From assembly GCF_030719035.1 (NCBI RefSeq), contig NZ_CP132203.1, positions 2,914,001 to 2,978,000 of the forward strand: a stretch of DNA of 64,000 nt, read 5' to 3'. The stretch comes from Hahella sp. HNIBRBA332. GTDB taxonomy: Bacteria; Pseudomonadota; Gammaproteobacteria; Pseudomonadales; Oleiphilaceae. This document shows positions 36,790 to 46,083 of the stretch, piece by piece. Each line of letters begins with the position of its first letter. The first letter of the stretch is position 1. The notes under the pieces were generated by a model that did not search any database, was not told the origin of the DNA, and saw only the letters and a list, made by a program, of their open reading frames with translations. Both the position numbers and the translations under genes were made by a program.

Positions 36790-37931
36790 CTAAAATTTTA
36801 ATTTTATATCACTGCGAAGCAAATACAGGCTATGCGATAGGCTCTTTGGAAAAAGTATTCTGGAGAATGGCCTTACGCATAGCTGGATCGCCAGATAACA
36901 TCCACTTATGCTACCCCGGATATAACAATGGATACCCCGACTATACTCCGGAAGGATTTGACAATTTCGTGGAGTTCTCTGACAGACAGAACGCAATAGA
37001 TAAAGTTGAATTATTTGCCTCGTACCTGAAAGAAAATAATATCAACGTTATTTTCGGCTTCGACCAACCCGTATCGCTTCCCTACTATAAGGCGGCTCGT
37101 TCAGCAGGTATCAGCTCCTTTATTTCTTACTGGGGAGCCCCTATGAGCAGCATCAATAGCGGCCTCAAACTACTATTAAAGAAGCTGGACGTGATGCGAT
37201 ACAGGCATGGCCCCGATCTCTATATATTTGAGTCCGAAGCCATGCGACAGTCAGCTTATCTTGGCCGTGGCGTACCTAAAGAAAAAACCGCCCTTTGCCA
37301 CTTGGGGGTAGATACAGAAAAGTACCACCCTGATGAGAAAGATCAATACTACGCTCACGACCTATTTGGCATCTCTAGAGATAGGCAATTACTTTTCTAT
37401 TCTGGACACTTTGAGGAAAGAAAAGGGGTTCGAGTTATAGCGGAAGCCGCCAATATTATCGCCGCTCAGCGTGACGACATAGTCTTCATATTATTTGGAA
37501 ACCGTAATGATGAGGCAGCCCCTTATCAGGCGCTATTAAACGAGAAGTCATCAAAGCAGGTTATATTTGGCGGTTACCGTTCGGATTTACACAGGATACA
37601 CCGCAGCTGCAAAGCGGGCATTATCGCTTCTACAGGGTGGGACTCGTTCACCATGTCATCCATTGAAATGCAAGCCTCGGGACTTCCCCTTCTTGTATCG
37701 AACTTACAAGGCCTGAGAGAAACAATTATTGATGGAGAGACCGGCCTTCTATTTTCGCCTGGTTCTGCAGCGGAGCTTGCTGAACGAGTTCAGATGCTGC
37801 TCGGCAAGGCGTCCAACATTAAGAAGATGAGTCAAAATGCCGTGTTACGCATACAAAGCCAGTTCTCTACCGAGATTCAAATCCAGAACCTAACAAGCCT
37901 GACAAAGCAACAACTAACTCGAAGCAAATAG
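36786..37931 (+). CDS. Glycosyltransferase family 4
   Basis: 381 residues, GT-B fold. The C-terminal half has YSGHFEERKGVRVIAEAANI, IFILFGNRND-like strands and SSIEMQASGLPLLVSNLQGLRE with the donor-binding Glu. The N-terminal half is unusual in sequence (CYPGYNNGYPDYTPEG), so acceptor identity is unknown. Overlaps cysC by four bases. Confidence 0.85.
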   Translation: MTKILILYHCEANTGYAIGSLEKVFWRMALRIAGSPDNIHLCYPGYNNGYPDYTPEGFDNFVEFSDRQNAIDKVELFASYLKENNINVIFGFDQPVSLPYYKAARSAGISSFISYWGAPMSSINSGLKLLLKKLDVMRYRHGPDLYIFESEAMRQSAYLGRGVPKEKTALCHLGVDTEKYHPDEKDQYYAHDLFGISRDRQLLFYSGHFEERKGVRVIAEAANIIAAQRDDIVFILFGNRNDEAAPYQALLNEKSSKQVIFGGYRSDLHRIHRSCKAGIIASTGWDSFTMSSIEMQASGLPLLVSNLQGLRETIIDGETGLLFSPGSAAELAERVQMLLGKASNIKKMSQNAVLRIQSQFSTEIQIQNLTSLTKQQLTRSK

Positions 37932-37973
37932 CCTGTATTCCTCTACAGCTTTCTAATTACTCGGAAACAAACC

Positions 37974-38840
37974 ATGTCAAATAGCCTCTACCTCAAGACT
38001 ATCGAAGGAATAAACAGAGTAAAGCGAGTCGCAACTAAGAAATACAGCTCCGTATTAGGCACTATTAAAGGAAATAAAATTACTGCGTACTGGTGGAATG
38101 GTGAAACCAATTTTGGCGACCTTATTACTCCAGAACTGCTAAAATTTTACGGGTTTACCCCCGTCCATGCCTCGGCTTCAAGCTGTGAAGTCTTATCTAC
38201 AGGCAGCATTCTGCAGTTTTCCTCCATTAACTACAAAGGCCATATCTTAGGATCAGGTTTGATAAAGGACCTTGAGTTTCCTATGCCTGAAGCGAACGTT
38301 CTAGCAGTCAGAGGGAGCCTTACCAGAGACAGAATCAAAGCCTCAAGTGACGTCCCACTCGGTGATCCTGGATTATTGGCGCCCAAGCTATTGCGAGGCG
38401 AAAGAGCCAAAAAGAAATATATTCTAGGAGTAATTCCGCATTATGTAGACGCAAACGATAGACGTATCACGCAATTAACAAATCGCTATCCATCTGAAGT
38501 AAAGCTAATTAGTGTAAAAAGAAAGCCTGAGGATGTATTCAAAGATATAGACGAGTGTGAATATATTCTATCCTCGTCTCTACACGGCATAATATCCGCT
38601 GACGCCTTAGGCATACCAAACATTTGGATGTCTCTGTCAGACAAAGTAGTTGGCGGCGGATTTAAGTTCCGAGACTATGGAACTGCGATTGACGCTGAGC
38701 CGCAGCCTTATCTCCTAGCTGGAGATGAAGCCCTCGACCAGCTATTGAAAACTGCCAGAATACCAACGGCCAAAGTAAAAGAAGCCCAAGAAAAATTAAA
38801 CAACGTTTTTCTATCATTAAAAAGTGATAAATCGCCATAA
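37974..38840 (+). CDS. Polysaccharide pyruvyl transferase family protein
   Basis: 288 residues. Typical blocks are YWWNGETNFGDLITPELL, a central ILGSGLIKD, AVRGSLTRDRI, LGDPGLLAPKLL, and ILSSSLHGIISADALGIP. The family moves a pyruvyl group from phosphoenolpyruvate onto sugars as a ketal, adding a negative charge. Last gene of the rightward unit. Confidence 0.92.
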   Translation: MSNSLYLKTIEGINRVKRVATKKYSSVLGTIKGNKITAYWWNGETNFGDLITPELLKFYGFTPVHASASSCEVLSTGSILQFSSINYKGHILGSGLIKDLEFPMPEANVLAVRGSLTRDRIKASSDVPLGDPGLLAPKLLRGERAKKKYILGVIPHYVDANDRRITQLTNRYPSEVKLISVKRKPEDVFKDIDECEYILSSSLHGIISADALGIPNIWMSLSDKVVGGGFKFRDYGTAIDAEPQPYLLAGDEALDQLLKTARIPTAKVKEAQEKLNNVFLSLKSDKSP

Positions 38841-38851
38841 AGGCAGCTCAA

Positions 38852-38884
38852 CACGCCAATTCCTGCTCCTTAGTGATTGGCGTG
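38852..38884. terminator. Hairpin between convergent polysaccharide units
   Basis: A perfect 9-bp stem (CACGCCAAT / ATTGGCGTG) with a 15-nt loop lies in the 60-bp gap between the convergent pyruvyl transferase and GT2 genes. No T-run follows, so its role as a terminator is an inference from position. Confidence 0.5.
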
Positions 38885-38900
38885 CTTGCACACTGACTCC

Positions 38901-39878
38901 TCATGATTTTGGCAGCAGCATCAAATAGTTGAACAATGCCTTAATATTTGAAGGTTTGAAGCTAAAGGCTTCTCTATAGCAACGACTAGCTTCTTTATAT
39001 GAGTGGCTATTTTTCAGCCCCCACCCTAACCGCTCAAGCCTATCAGACACCGCGGCTCTTATCTGCCTCTTCTTTGCATCGTCAAAATGACTAATATTCA
39101 GGCAGGATTTTAAAACTCTTATATCGGATTCTGCACAATCTTGGTGGTTTTCCGTCAAATTATTATCACCTCGGCCCGCGCTAATTAATGGCTCGTCTAT
39201 GTATACTGCGTTAGCAAGAGTAGATAGCCGGAGGAAAAAATGAAAGTCCTCTGATATGTCAAACTCTGTCGGCCAGCCCTGCGCTGCTTTGTACAGCTCT
39301 CTTCTCATAACCAACGTACAGGGAGACATAAAGTAACCTGCCAACAATAATCCAAAGACATCCTTTTGCAGCAAGAAGTATGACTTAGAGGAAATACCTT
39401 CAAGGGGGGACTGGGTATAGCGATAAATGTTATTAAAAAAGTACGAGTTTGTATGCTCCAACCTTGCAGAGGGATTCTCAATTTCAAAACGAGAAAAATC
39501 GCTAAAAACAAACCCAACATCCGAACGCTCTCGCAGTATTTCCAGAGACTTGCTCAACTTTCCTTGCTCAAACAGATCGTCAGAATCCAGATATGCGATA
39601 AATTTACCTGAGCTGTTGGCCGTCCCTTCATTTCTGGCGCTTGAAACACCTCCGTTGCTCTTTTTTATAAGCTTAATTCGCCCTTCATAACTCTTCAGCG
39701 CTTCGTCGAGTTGGTCCTGAGATCCATCATCCACGACGACCACTTCAATGCCTCCCACGCCAGTCTGCGAAAGCACGCTGTCAATAGCCCTTCCAACAAC
39801 GTGGGCTCGATTATATACAGGGATGATGACAGAGACGTCTATATCACTACTGGCCTGCTCCAACACTTTTACCGCCAT
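38901..39878 (-). CDS. Glycosyltransferase family 2
   Basis: 325 residues: GT-A domain with SVIIPVYNRAHVVGRAIDSV, VVVDDGSQD and a YLDSDD metal-binding motif, then a family-specific tail (VMRRELYKAAQGWP, EDFHFFLRLS). No membrane segments. Cytoplasmic sugar transfer onto the repeat unit is expected; donor unknown. Last gene of the leftward unit starting at 49224. Confidence 0.9.
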   Translation of the reverse strand: MAVKVLEQASSDIDVSVIIPVYNRAHVVGRAIDSVLSQTGVGGIEVVVVDDGSQDQLDEALKSYEGRIKLIKKSNGGVSSARNEGTANSSGKFIAYLDSDDLFEQGKLSKSLEILRERSDVGFVFSDFSRFEIENPSARLEHTNSYFFNNIYRYTQSPLEGISSKSYFLLQKDVFGLLLAGYFMSPCTLVMRRELYKAAQGWPTEFDISEDFHFFLRLSTLANAVYIDEPLISAGRGDNNLTENHQDCAESDIRVLKSCLNISHFDDAKKRQIRAAVSDRLERLGWGLKNSHSYKEASRCYREAFSFKPSNIKALFNYLMLLPKS

Positions 39879-39917
39879 TGTTCAATACAAGTTAAGGTGA
39901 ATCGGGACATAAGGGGC

Positions 39918-40826
39918 TTATCGAAATTTGGAGGTAGCCCTGGCTATGCAGTACATAAACGTCAAGAATATATGATAGCAGCGCCCTTCTATCCCCCCCA
40001 CTACTCGAGCCTTATAAAAAGACATAAACACAACAAGGGCCGCAGCAATAGAAACAAAAAGGAACGCCATCCACCATTTTGTCAGCGCAATGAAAAGGAT
40101 AGAAAAAACGACAAGCATAGCAATAGAAAATGAAAATATTGCTACTTTTGACTTCAAAAGCGCCGCCAAGGTCTGCACATCGCCCTTACCATGCCATTGC
40201 TCTCGCCGGAAGAACGAACCCACATCTTCGGGATAACCCAAATGAATAGCAGATAGATTGGAGACATATCTAACCGTTGCACGACAAGAATTACGCGCTT
40301 TTAGGCAAAAATCATAGTCTTCACCAGTACGTAAATCACGACTAAATCCACCGACTTGGTCAAATAGACGTCGAGAGACCAGCATATTACCAGTTCCCAC
40401 ATAATTGCATTCCCCCTCTTTTTTATTCAAAAGAGGTTGAAACCAATATTTATGGAGCATATTTTCTGGATCAGATACCTGAAGGGAACCGCCAACGATA
40501 AGGTTTTGGGCTTCAATCTCGTCCTTAAGCTTCAGAAAGGCTTGACGCCATTCAGGTGTCAAAAGGACATCAGCGTCATTAAACAACAAAATATCACCAG
40601 AAGCTTTTTGGGCGCCAATATTTCTCAATTCGCCAATAAGAACACCTGGAACTACCAATACTTGGCAGCCCAGGCTTTCAGCAATCTGAGAAGTCCTATC
40701 CGTAGAACCATTATCAACAACTATCACTTCATGAGAAATATCTTGAAGAGACATCTTGATAGACGCTAGAGTCTCTTCAATAACAGCTTCCTCATTGAAA
40801 GCTGGAATAACAATACTTAAGTTCAC
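39918..40826 (-). CDS. Glycosyltransferase family 2 with C-terminal membrane helices
   Basis: 302 residues: SIVIPAFNEEAVIEETL, VVDNGSTDRT, FNDADVLL, then FSRDLRTGEDYDFCLK as the catalytic-type acidic block. Two membrane helices lie near residues 235-275. It is probably anchored at the cytoplasmic membrane and acts on a lipid-linked sugar. The gene starts 14 bp after the secreted protein gene. Confidence 0.88.
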   Translation of the reverse strand: MNLSIVIPAFNEEAVIEETLASIKMSLQDISHEVIVVDNGSTDRTSQIAESLGCQVLVVPGVLIGELRNIGAQKASGDILLFNDADVLLTPEWRQAFLKLKDEIEAQNLIVGGSLQVSDPENMLHKYWFQPLLNKKEGECNYVGTGNMLVSRRLFDQVGGFSRDLRTGEDYDFCLKARNSCRATVRYVSNLSAIHLGYPEDVGSFFRREQWHGKGDVQTLAALLKSKVAIFSFSIAMLVVFSILFIALTKWWMAFLFVSIAAALVVFMSFYKARVVGGIEGRCYHIFLTFMYCIARATSKFR

Positions 40827-40840
40827 ATTATCCTTACTAA

Positions 40841-41752
40841 CTACTGAATGGTTGCTTCCACTCTACTGGGTGGTGATTTATAAAGGGCAGATGGATTGCC
40901 TTTTTCACCAATATACAAGTTACCCTCTGCATCTCTATCTTGCGGCCTCAACTCGGCAGTGTCGACAGAGCTTTTCATTACTATGTTGTCAATATATAGA
41001 GACTGAGTTTTGGGCGCCTTACCGTTCCAGTAGGTAAAGAAATACAGGGAATCAGCCCAATCGCCCGAGCTTGTTAAAGTTTGCACATCCTTTCCATCCC
41101 AAACAAGCTTGTTATCAATCCATAGTTTAAAGTACGCCAAACCACCTTCACTTACGGGAACGGAGTCAAACCTCAAACTGATTTCGACCTTAAACCACTT
41201 GTTACGGGGCAATAGCTCATCTTTCTGATCTTTTGTACCGATGTACTTCCAGCCTCGACCAGCGGCGCCTTCTTTGATAAATCTGTACACTGCACCATTA
41301 AATGATGGGTCATCCATTATCTGGAAATCATTAAATCCGCCAACGCCATCAGCAGCTGACGCTCTGGTGCGAATTCGAAGAAACTTTAACGCTCCATTTC
41401 CTGCCGCGTAAAACTGAAAGTCATCGGGGACATACATGTGGAAAGAAGCCCAAAAGATGTCGCCTTTGTACAGGTTTTTACGGAAGTTCATAGCTCCGCC
41501 CCATACACCCCATCCCGTTTCCCCTTCCTTAATCGTCATCATTACATGCTGGGGATCCGCACCATCTACGAGAGGCCTGGGAAAGGCTGTAGAAAAGGTT
41601 GTACGTCCAGCAACTCCGTCAAAGGTATCAACAGTTTCAGCTTTAGCGCCTACCACTCCGCTGTCGAAGGTAACCTCCCTAGAAAAATCCTCTGAAAAAG
41701 CGCTAAGACTAAGCGTCAATGCGCAAACGGCTGATAAAAATCTGATTTTCAT
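40841..41752 (-). CDS. Secreted lectin/glucanase-fold protein, possible polysaccharide lyase
   Basis: 303 residues. A Sec signal peptide (about residues 1-20) is followed by a beta-rich region with WASFHMYVPDDF, KFLRIRTRAS and KLWIDNKLVWDG, then a late YIDNIVM strand. This pattern fits the concanavalin A-like jelly roll used by heparin-lyase-like polysaccharide lyases. Catalytic residues cannot be named. Encoded inside the operon, it could trim or bind the secreted polymer. Confidence 0.6.
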   Translation of the reverse strand: MKIRFLSAVCALTLSLSAFSEDFSREVTFDSGVVGAKAETVDTFDGVAGRTTFSTAFPRPLVDGADPQHVMMTIKEGETGWGVWGGAMNFRKNLYKGDIFWASFHMYVPDDFQFYAAGNGALKFLRIRTRASAADGVGGFNDFQIMDDPSFNGAVYRFIKEGAAGRGWKYIGTKDQKDELLPRNKWFKVEISLRFDSVPVSEGGLAYFKLWIDNKLVWDGKDVQTLTSSGDWADSLYFFTYWNGKAPKTQSLYIDNIVMKSSVDTAELRPQDRDAEGNLYIGEKGNPSALYKSPPSRVEATIQ

Positions 41753-41880
41753 ATTTGCCCCCCAACAATAAATTCATAAGCAGTATACTTTCATTCCATT
41801 CCGGATACGGTTACAGAAGAGCCGCTTTCTTTTACGGTACGTATTTTTTTCGACTTGGTCACAAGAGTGCTTCCAGGGCT

Positions 41881-42864
41881 TTAACAAAATCTCTCCAGGA
41901 CAGTGAGTTGAACCTCTCTCTCCACGCGTTCGTTATCTCCAAGGCTATAGGCATAATTATAGCCCCTTTCCGCCAATTCCGCCCTCTTCTTCCCATCCTT
42001 CCACAGAGCGTCTATGGCGCGCCGCATTTCGATCCGATCTTCTGGAGAGACAACCATGGCGAGAGAATCATCCAGGATACCTACCGTCGAGGTTCCCCGG
42101 GTGATGATCACAGGCTTTCTAAAAAGCATCGCCTCCAAACACACACTGATACCCGCTGGTTGAATGACGTCTTTTATAATAGGAATGACTACCATTTTGC
42201 AATTGGCCAAATAGTCATACCATTCTTTCCTAGGCAAAAAAGCATTTATCCAAGTGACATTCTCAGGGAGATTATTGCTATCAATTCGCGCATTATGTTT
42301 ACTTATACTTTGCTCCGGCAGCAAAATGGTTAGAGGATAACCAGAATCACGCACTGCCTCACACAACGTATCAAAGTCTCTTTGTGATGCACCGCAAGAT
42401 AATATGTACTCACCTTCGTTAATTACAAAATCGTCATATATACCAAAGTTGTTGGCATTGAAAGGGACATAAGTAATCTTGCTTTCAGATATCCTGTAGT
42501 ACTTCAAATAACCTGATGTTTCTTTATGCACACAGATTATCAAGCTAGCTGACTTCAACAAAAAAGATTTAAATAATATCTTGACTTTATCACCCAGCCC
42601 CTTTGGCCGACTAAGCACAACATCAAAATAGACTATTTTCACTCGCCCAAAAGTTAATAACTTTGTGAGAAAGAAAATACAAAGCATTCGCAAGTTTGGA
42701 GTCCAAGCCAGTATCACATCACTGTCGTATGCCCGACGGATAAACCCCAGCAACTCACCGACTACTTGCAAACCACTATTAACAAAAGGCGCGAAGGTTA
42801 CTTCCACACCATCCACTTTCGATTTCAGCTTATTTACTGAGAGGATTTTCAACGGCTTAGCCAT
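41881..42864 (-). CDS. Glycosyltransferase family 4-like
   Basis: 327 residues. The C-terminal half shows GT-B donor-site features (EYILSCGASQRDFDTLCEA, PAGISVCLEAMLFRKPVIIT) while the N-terminal half is short and hydrophobic in part (LCIFFLTKLL). Its start overlaps the end of the sulfotransferase gene by 16 bp. A 128-bp gap without a gene separates it from the secreted protein downstream. Confidence 0.8.
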   Translation of the reverse strand: MAKPLKILSVNKLKSKVDGVEVTFAPFVNSGLQVVGELLGFIRRAYDSDVILAWTPNLRMLCIFFLTKLLTFGRVKIVYFDVVLSRPKGLGDKVKILFKSFLLKSASLIICVHKETSGYLKYYRISESKITYVPFNANNFGIYDDFVINEGEYILSCGASQRDFDTLCEAVRDSGYPLTILLPEQSISKHNARIDSNNLPENVTWINAFLPRKEWYDYLANCKMVVIPIIKDVIQPAGISVCLEAMLFRKPVIITRGTSTVGILDDSLAMVVSPEDRIEMRRAIDALWKDGKKRAELAERGYNYAYSLGDNERVEREVQLTVLERFC

Positions 42865-43715
42865 TGGGCCTCCTCTCGCAAGTATTCATCTCGAACCGCT
42901 TTAAAGTGCTCAATTTCACTCATCAACATCTCTTCTAGAATTTCGCGCGCGGCTTTGGGCATTGAAATACTTTCCCTGTCCTCGTTTGAACGCTTATGTA
43001 GAGTCTCAGGAATGTAATCTTGACTAATCCCAAGCAAGCTACAAGCATGCTTAAAAAATGCCTCTGGCGAAGCTTTTAAGTCTTCGTAAAACAAAAGACT
43101 GAAACGGTCTGGAAAACGCTCTTTCCAGCGGGGAATAATTTTCGAGTACTCAGACCGCAACCGAACTGTATTGGAGCCTATTCTTGCTTTAAGGCCGTCA
43201 ACTTCTTCTTGAGTAATGTTCTCTCCCGTCCAGCGGTAGTTCATTTTCACCCCGGACCAGGCGCGCTCAACAGGATCTCGGATAATCAACAGTATTCGGC
43301 AGTGCTCAGGCACTGTTGACCTCACGAGATCCACTCCTTTCTCATCCAAAGTAGAATACGCTGGCGTCAGCTCGCCTCTGACTTTATCAGCCACGCGAGG
43401 AAAAAGATTTCGGTACCAAGAAGAGGATTTCGCGCCAAAGTTATAGCGTAACAGCCATTTTAGCGTTTCCATATCTGGCCGCTGCTTGAGAAAACGCATA
43501 CGTTCCAGGGGGCTCCCCCAAGGATACCCCTCCTTCCCCACTAAAAGCGCATTGGGCTGCGCGAAGTTGAAATAGTGCAGCTCTTTTATTACTGGCAACC
43601 AGACCTGTGGGTGGTGCGCCAACTGATCATAAAGCCAGGTAGTGCCAGCTTTTTGGGCCCCAATGCATATAAAGTCCGGGCCTGCGAGAGTACCGGGCCG
43701 ATTTGAATTAGTCAT
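42849..43715 (-). CDS. Sulfotransferase (PAPS-dependent)
   Basis: 288 residues. The 5'-phosphosulfate-binding loop GAQKAGTTWL is at residues 19-28, and the 3'-phosphate site is in LLIIRDPVERAWSG. This is the bacterial/heparan-type sulfotransferase fold acting on carbohydrate hydroxyls or amines. It is 1 bp from a second sulfotransferase gene, with a PAPS-forming kinase encoded in the same locus. Confidence 0.92.
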   Translation of the reverse strand: MTNSNRPGTLAGPDFICIGAQKAGTTWLYDQLAHHPQVWLPVIKELHYFNFAQPNALLVGKEGYPWGSPLERMRFLKQRPDMETLKWLLRYNFGAKSSSWYRNLFPRVADKVRGELTPAYSTLDEKGVDLVRSTVPEHCRILLIIRDPVERAWSGVKMNYRWTGENITQEEVDGLKARIGSNTVRLRSEYSKIIPRWKERFPDRFSLLFYEDLKASPEAFFKHACSLLGISQDYIPETLHKRSNEDRESISMPKAAREILEEMLMSEIEHFKAVRDEYLREEAQWLSR

Positions 43716-43716
43716 C

Positions 43717-44571
43717 CTATAAGTTCCACGTACTAAAATCTTTACCAGTGAGACGATGAAGTTCCGCCACTTTTTCTTGAAAGACAGGCGTCAATAGCTT
43801 GTAGACTTCATCTATTTCCTCTTGGGTAAGCTTTTCGTTGCTTTGGGTCTCGGCAAGCCTGACCCCCATGCGCCTAATACTCTTCGGCACAATTGCTGAT
43901 ACGCCATCCCATACACTCGAATGGCGGAACTTATTCAACAACCCCAAGCCACGCACTTTTTTGTAAGTTTTCGGAGCCTTGTTGGAGTCGACCTGTTCCG
44001 TCAGCTCGCAGTCAGCATCCACACCCAACCATGTAAAAATTTCACTCATTACCTTATTTTGATCAGATACCAGATCCTCAAACGTTAGTATGTATATTTT
44101 GTCTTTACCGAACAGGTCATAGTAGGGTTGGAGTTGGTATGCATAATCAGAGTACGCAACATACGCAGGATCTCTCTGAATAGCTTTGCTTATACTACGA
44201 GATTCCCCGTGCATATATAAATCACGCACATTGTGGTAGTAATGGCTTATTATCCTAGCGATCGGTTGACGCATTACATATAGAATTCTAGCATTAGGGT
44301 TGTAGGTATGTATTTTCTCCGGAACCCCTAAATAGGTGGGCAGTTTCGTATAATGCGTACTAGACTCCCCCACATATTTTTTGTTTTCACCAGGAGCCAA
44401 CAAATCGGCATACTCTTGCTCAGTACGCCTACCCCACAGCTCTGGAACAAAATATCCCGGCTCCTTTTCCTCTGTCATGTGGATATCCGAATGCTTCGCC
44501 AGGCAATCGTGTAAAGTAGTGGAGCCGGATTTCATTGCCCCGATGACAAACAAGTTTGCTTTCACACCCAT
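43717..44571 (-). CDS. Sulfotransferase (PAPS-dependent)
   Basis: 284 residues. The PAPS loop is IGAMKSGSTTL (residues 10-20), with a likely catalytic Lys in MTEEKEPGYF and the 3'-phosphate motif in YVMRQPIARIISHYY. Sequence is clearly different from the neighbouring sulfotransferase, so the two probably sulfate different positions and are not a recent duplication. It lies directly after the flippase gene. Confidence 0.92.
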   Translation of the reverse strand: MGVKANLFVIGAMKSGSTTLHDCLAKHSDIHMTEEKEPGYFVPELWGRRTEQEYADLLAPGENKKYVGESSTHYTKLPTYLGVPEKIHTYNPNARILYVMRQPIARIISHYYHNVRDLYMHGESRSISKAIQRDPAYVAYSDYAYQLQPYYDLFGKDKIYILTFEDLVSDQNKVMSEIFTWLGVDADCELTEQVDSNKAPKTYKKVRGLGLLNKFRHSSVWDGVSAIVPKSIRRMGVRLAETQSNEKLTQEEIDEVYKLLTPVFQEKVAELHRLTGKDFSTWNL

Positions 44572-44577
44572 AGTTAG

Positions 44578-46083
44578 CTACTTACCACGCTTCTTGATAA
44601 TAGACTGATAGAACATTTTCAAATGCCCGTATGGAATAACCCCTAGCGCTATCGCCAGGACAGGATAAAGCAGGGACAAGGCGACTCTGATGGCGATCGC
44701 CCAACCACCTACAGGATCCATTTCCGAGAATATCCAGTACTCAGAGATTAGATAAAAAGAAAGTGCAAGCGAAAGTGACACAATATGACTACGCCATCTA
44801 AGTTGCATGTCAAAGTGTCTTTTTGCGAAGTGATGGATTAGCAAGAACCTGACCAAAAAAGCCAGCACTGTTACCCAAGCCGCGCCATACATACCATATT
44901 TGGGAATACATACCCAATAGCCCAGCACACAGAAAATCGCCGTTACTACAGAAATCCAGCCAAACCGTCCTGTCTTGCCTGCTGTAAAAAAACCTAGATT
45001 GCAATAGTTTGTCCAAGCCAAAAGCACATAGGCTATCAGAACGATAGGTGCGATACTCGCAGCCGCCCAATAGTTTTCGTCAGACATAAACCGCAACACT
45101 ACTGGCAACCACAAAGCAATTCCAAACGCCATATAAACTAAAATGCCTGAGACAACCCTGAATACAGCATCAAACAGATAGTGACTTTCTTGGTCTTTGT
45201 AAATGCGATACTTTTCGGCATCCCACATATTCAGGAAAGGCGTCCACCCTAGAGCGAATAGCATAAAACCAAATTTGTACGCCAAAGAATAAATTCCAAC
45301 GGAGTCCAAGTCTAAAAATGCGCTAATAAAATAGCGGTCTGAATATGTAATAAAGAACATACTCAAAGCCGCAATAATAATAGGGAAGCTGAAGCCCAAC
45401 ATACTCTTCGCCGTACCCCATTTGAATTCGGGTTTTAACTCACCAACAACACCGAAGGTCAAAGCCAGCGCGGCTAGCGAGAAAGCGATAACAGAGGCGT
45501 AGACCGCTCCATACACCCCCATCTCAAGGTATATAAGAAAAAATAGATTAAAAGATATCTGCAGTGTAAGGCGCAGTACGGAATAGCCCAAGAACTTAAA
45601 CGCTTTTCCATTGGCTCTGAGGTATGCAAATGGAATCTCCATCACAGCGCCAAGCAGCATATTCAAAGAATATAGCTGCACCAGAGTTTTTAAATCCGAG
45701 GAGCCAAACAGCAATTCGCTGATAGGACCAGATAGCGTTACTAACGTAAACACCGCCAACAAATGCATGCCACAGGTCATACCTAATGCGCTACCAGTGA
45801 CTTGATATTTCTCATTATCGGTATTAGCTAGCCCGTAATATCTCAGAAAGGCTTGTCCAATTCTCGCCCCGAAAAATATGCCAGCCAAATCCACCAGCAT
45901 TCCAAGCAGCTCAATAACACCATATTCAGAAGGTAAAAGATATTGAGTATAAATAGGCAGAAGCAGGAAGCTCGCTAATGAGCGAATAATAGTACCAAGA
46001 CCATATATAGCCGTATTAGACACCAATACTTTTGTTTGTTTAACAGCTCCTGGGTTAGCCACTTCTGACTGAGGCGTGCTCAT
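44578..46083 (-). CDS. Wzx-type polysaccharide flippase
   Basis: 501 residues with about 14 membrane segments. The N-terminus (ALYGLGTIIRS-like: NTAIYGLGTIIRSLASFLLLPIY in part) and GVIELLGMLVDLAG are typical of the Wzx/MATE-like polysaccharide exporter group. It should flip the lipid-linked repeat unit across the cytoplasmic membrane. Start overlaps the GT4 stop as TAATG. Confidence 0.9.
   Translation of the reverse strand: MSTPQSEVANPGAVKQTKVLVSNTAIYGLGTIIRSLASFLLLPIYTQYLLPSEYGVIELLGMLVDLAGIFFGARIGQAFLRYYGLANTDNEKYQVTGSALGMTCGMHLLAVFTLVTLSGPISELLFGSSDLKTLVQLYSLNMLLGAVMEIPFAYLRANGKAFKFLGYSVLRLTLQISFNLFFLIYLEMGVYGAVYASVIAFSLAALALTFGVVGELKPEFKWGTAKSMLGFSFPIIIAALSMFFITYSDRYFISAFLDLDSVGIYSLAYKFGFMLFALGWTPFLNMWDAEKYRIYKDQESHYLFDAVFRVVSGILVYMAFGIALWLPVVLRFMSDENYWAAASIAPIVLIAYVLLAWTNYCNLGFFTAGKTGRFGWISVVTAIFCVLGYWVCIPKYGMYGAAWVTVLAFLVRFLLIHHFAKRHFDMQLRWRSHIVSLSLALSFYLISEYWIFSEMDPVGGWAIAIRVALSLLYPVLAIALGVIPYGHLKMFYQSIIKKRGK

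Noticed and set aside
41755..42333. A 192-residue plus-strand gene
   Set aside because: It is almost wholly antisense to the GT4 gene, which shows recognisable glycosyltransferase motifs; the plus-strand protein resembles no family.
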